A DNA stretch of 12,747 nucleotides, taken from contig WRLS01000049.1 of NCBI GenBank assembly GCA_009776345.1, forward strand, positions 1-12,747, in the 5' to 3' direction. Below the pieces are notes generated by a model. The model did no database searches and was not told where the DNA came from. It saw nothing but the letters and a program-made list of their open reading frames with translations. Position numbers and translations under genes: made by a program. Origin of the DNA: Oscillospiraceae bacterium (GTDB taxonomy: Bacteria > Bacillota > Clostridia > Oscillospirales > Ruminococcaceae). Shown one piece after another: positions 12,514 to 12,747 of the stretch; the first letter of the stretch is position 1; every line of letters starts with the position of its first letter.

Positions 12514-12555
12514 TACGATTTATTCGGCTTCGTGACGGGTGTTTTGCCTTCGGCA

Positions 12556-12645
12556 GGTTTTAGGATTAAGGTTTCAGGTTTCAGGAAAAGGACGATGCTT
12601 ATAAATTCTTTCCTTCCTAAATCCTCAATCCTAAAACCTTAATCC
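12556..12645. repeat. Inverted pair of GGWTTNA heptad arrays G and H
   Basis: Array G: GGTTTTA, GGATTAA, GGTTTCA, GGTTTCA (12556-12583). Array H in plus reading: CCTAAAT, CCTCAAT, CCTAAAA, CCTTAAT (12616-12643). They face each other over about 32 nt and can pair over runs such as GGATTAAGGTTT with AAACCTTAATCC. The region from 12534 into array G repeats 9436-9459. Confidence 0.75.
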
Positions 12646-12747
12646 TGCGCGCAGCGCCGCCTAAACCGCGGGGGCGTTTCTTTTTCTTGTGGAAAAGAAA
12701 AAAAACACACCGCGGGGACACCGGACCCCCCCGCCGACAAGCCGCCT
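12646..12747. other. Right-edge segment without a supported gene
   Basis: No coding region is supported. A 10-bp hairpin TTTCTTTTTC/GGAAAAGAAA (12677-12700, loop TTGT, one wobble) may be a terminator for a gene beyond the window. GC-rich flanks with CCGCGG motifs surround it. The segment is cut by the window edge. Confidence 0.4.

Noticed and set aside
3710..12645. Short regular repeats as a CRISPR array or telomere-like DNA
   Set aside because: Units are 7 bp, contiguous and without unique spacers, and no cas gene is present. The arrays are short, interspersed and in both orientations, unlike telomeres.

Overview
The window reads as a chromosomal segment of an endospore-forming, low-GC-lineage (Firmicutes/Clostridia) bacterium, probably an uncultured gut-type clostridium whose own DNA is fairly GC-rich. 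Evidence: a spoIIR sporulation-signalling gene, a CotF-domain spore-coat gene with a small partner, a CD3324-type small HTH gene, a groES-groEL operon under a textbook CIRCE operator, strong GGAGG ribosome binding sites, and TTGACA/TATAAT-like promoters. The genus cannot be named from the sequence.

Layout. 119-2913 (minus strand): a sugar-phosphate isomerase/epimerase-like TIM barrel, gpmI (cofactor-independent phosphoglycerate mutase) 21 nt downstream, then a HIT-family nucleotide hydrolase. 3048-3500 (plus): a VOC/glyoxalase-fold protein, divergent from the isomerase, with its own promoter and a strong terminator. 3750-4679 (minus): a nucleoside-hydrolase-family protein. 4853-5893 (plus): an unassigned 346-residue protein, divergent from it. 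6287-6550 (plus): a CD3324-like HTH protein whose 3' end overlaps the convergent spoIIR (6536-7117, minus) by 15 nt. 7181-9194 (minus): an SDR-type epimerase/dehydratase and an enolase-superfamily (mandelate racemase type) enzyme, 4 nt apart, presumably one sugar or sugar-acid pathway. 9644-10120 (plus): two small genes, the second a CotF-domain protein. 10288-12256 (minus): groES-groEL.

The genes are ordinary. The unusual part is the intergenic DNA, which is crowded with modular palindromic repeats: (i) a cloverleaf-shaped element at 28-111; (ii) a family of paired hairpins with GTAGGG...CCCTAC ends at 571-648 and 3627-3702, plus a half copy at 12400-12423; (iii) arrays of about four 7-bp units in which all 24 units read as GGWTTNA fit a pattern with only two variable positions; (iv) a second 7-bp class, NTAGNAA, sharing the same purine-rich flank; (v) nested hairpin-in-inverted-repeat elements at 9312-9411 and 12427-12513. 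Several begin exactly at the stop codon of the preceding gene. No transposase, CRISPR array, phage gene, rRNA or tRNA was found. Repeat functions are inference: intrinsic-terminator-like, mRNA 3'-end stabilising, or non-autonomous mobile DNA are all possible.
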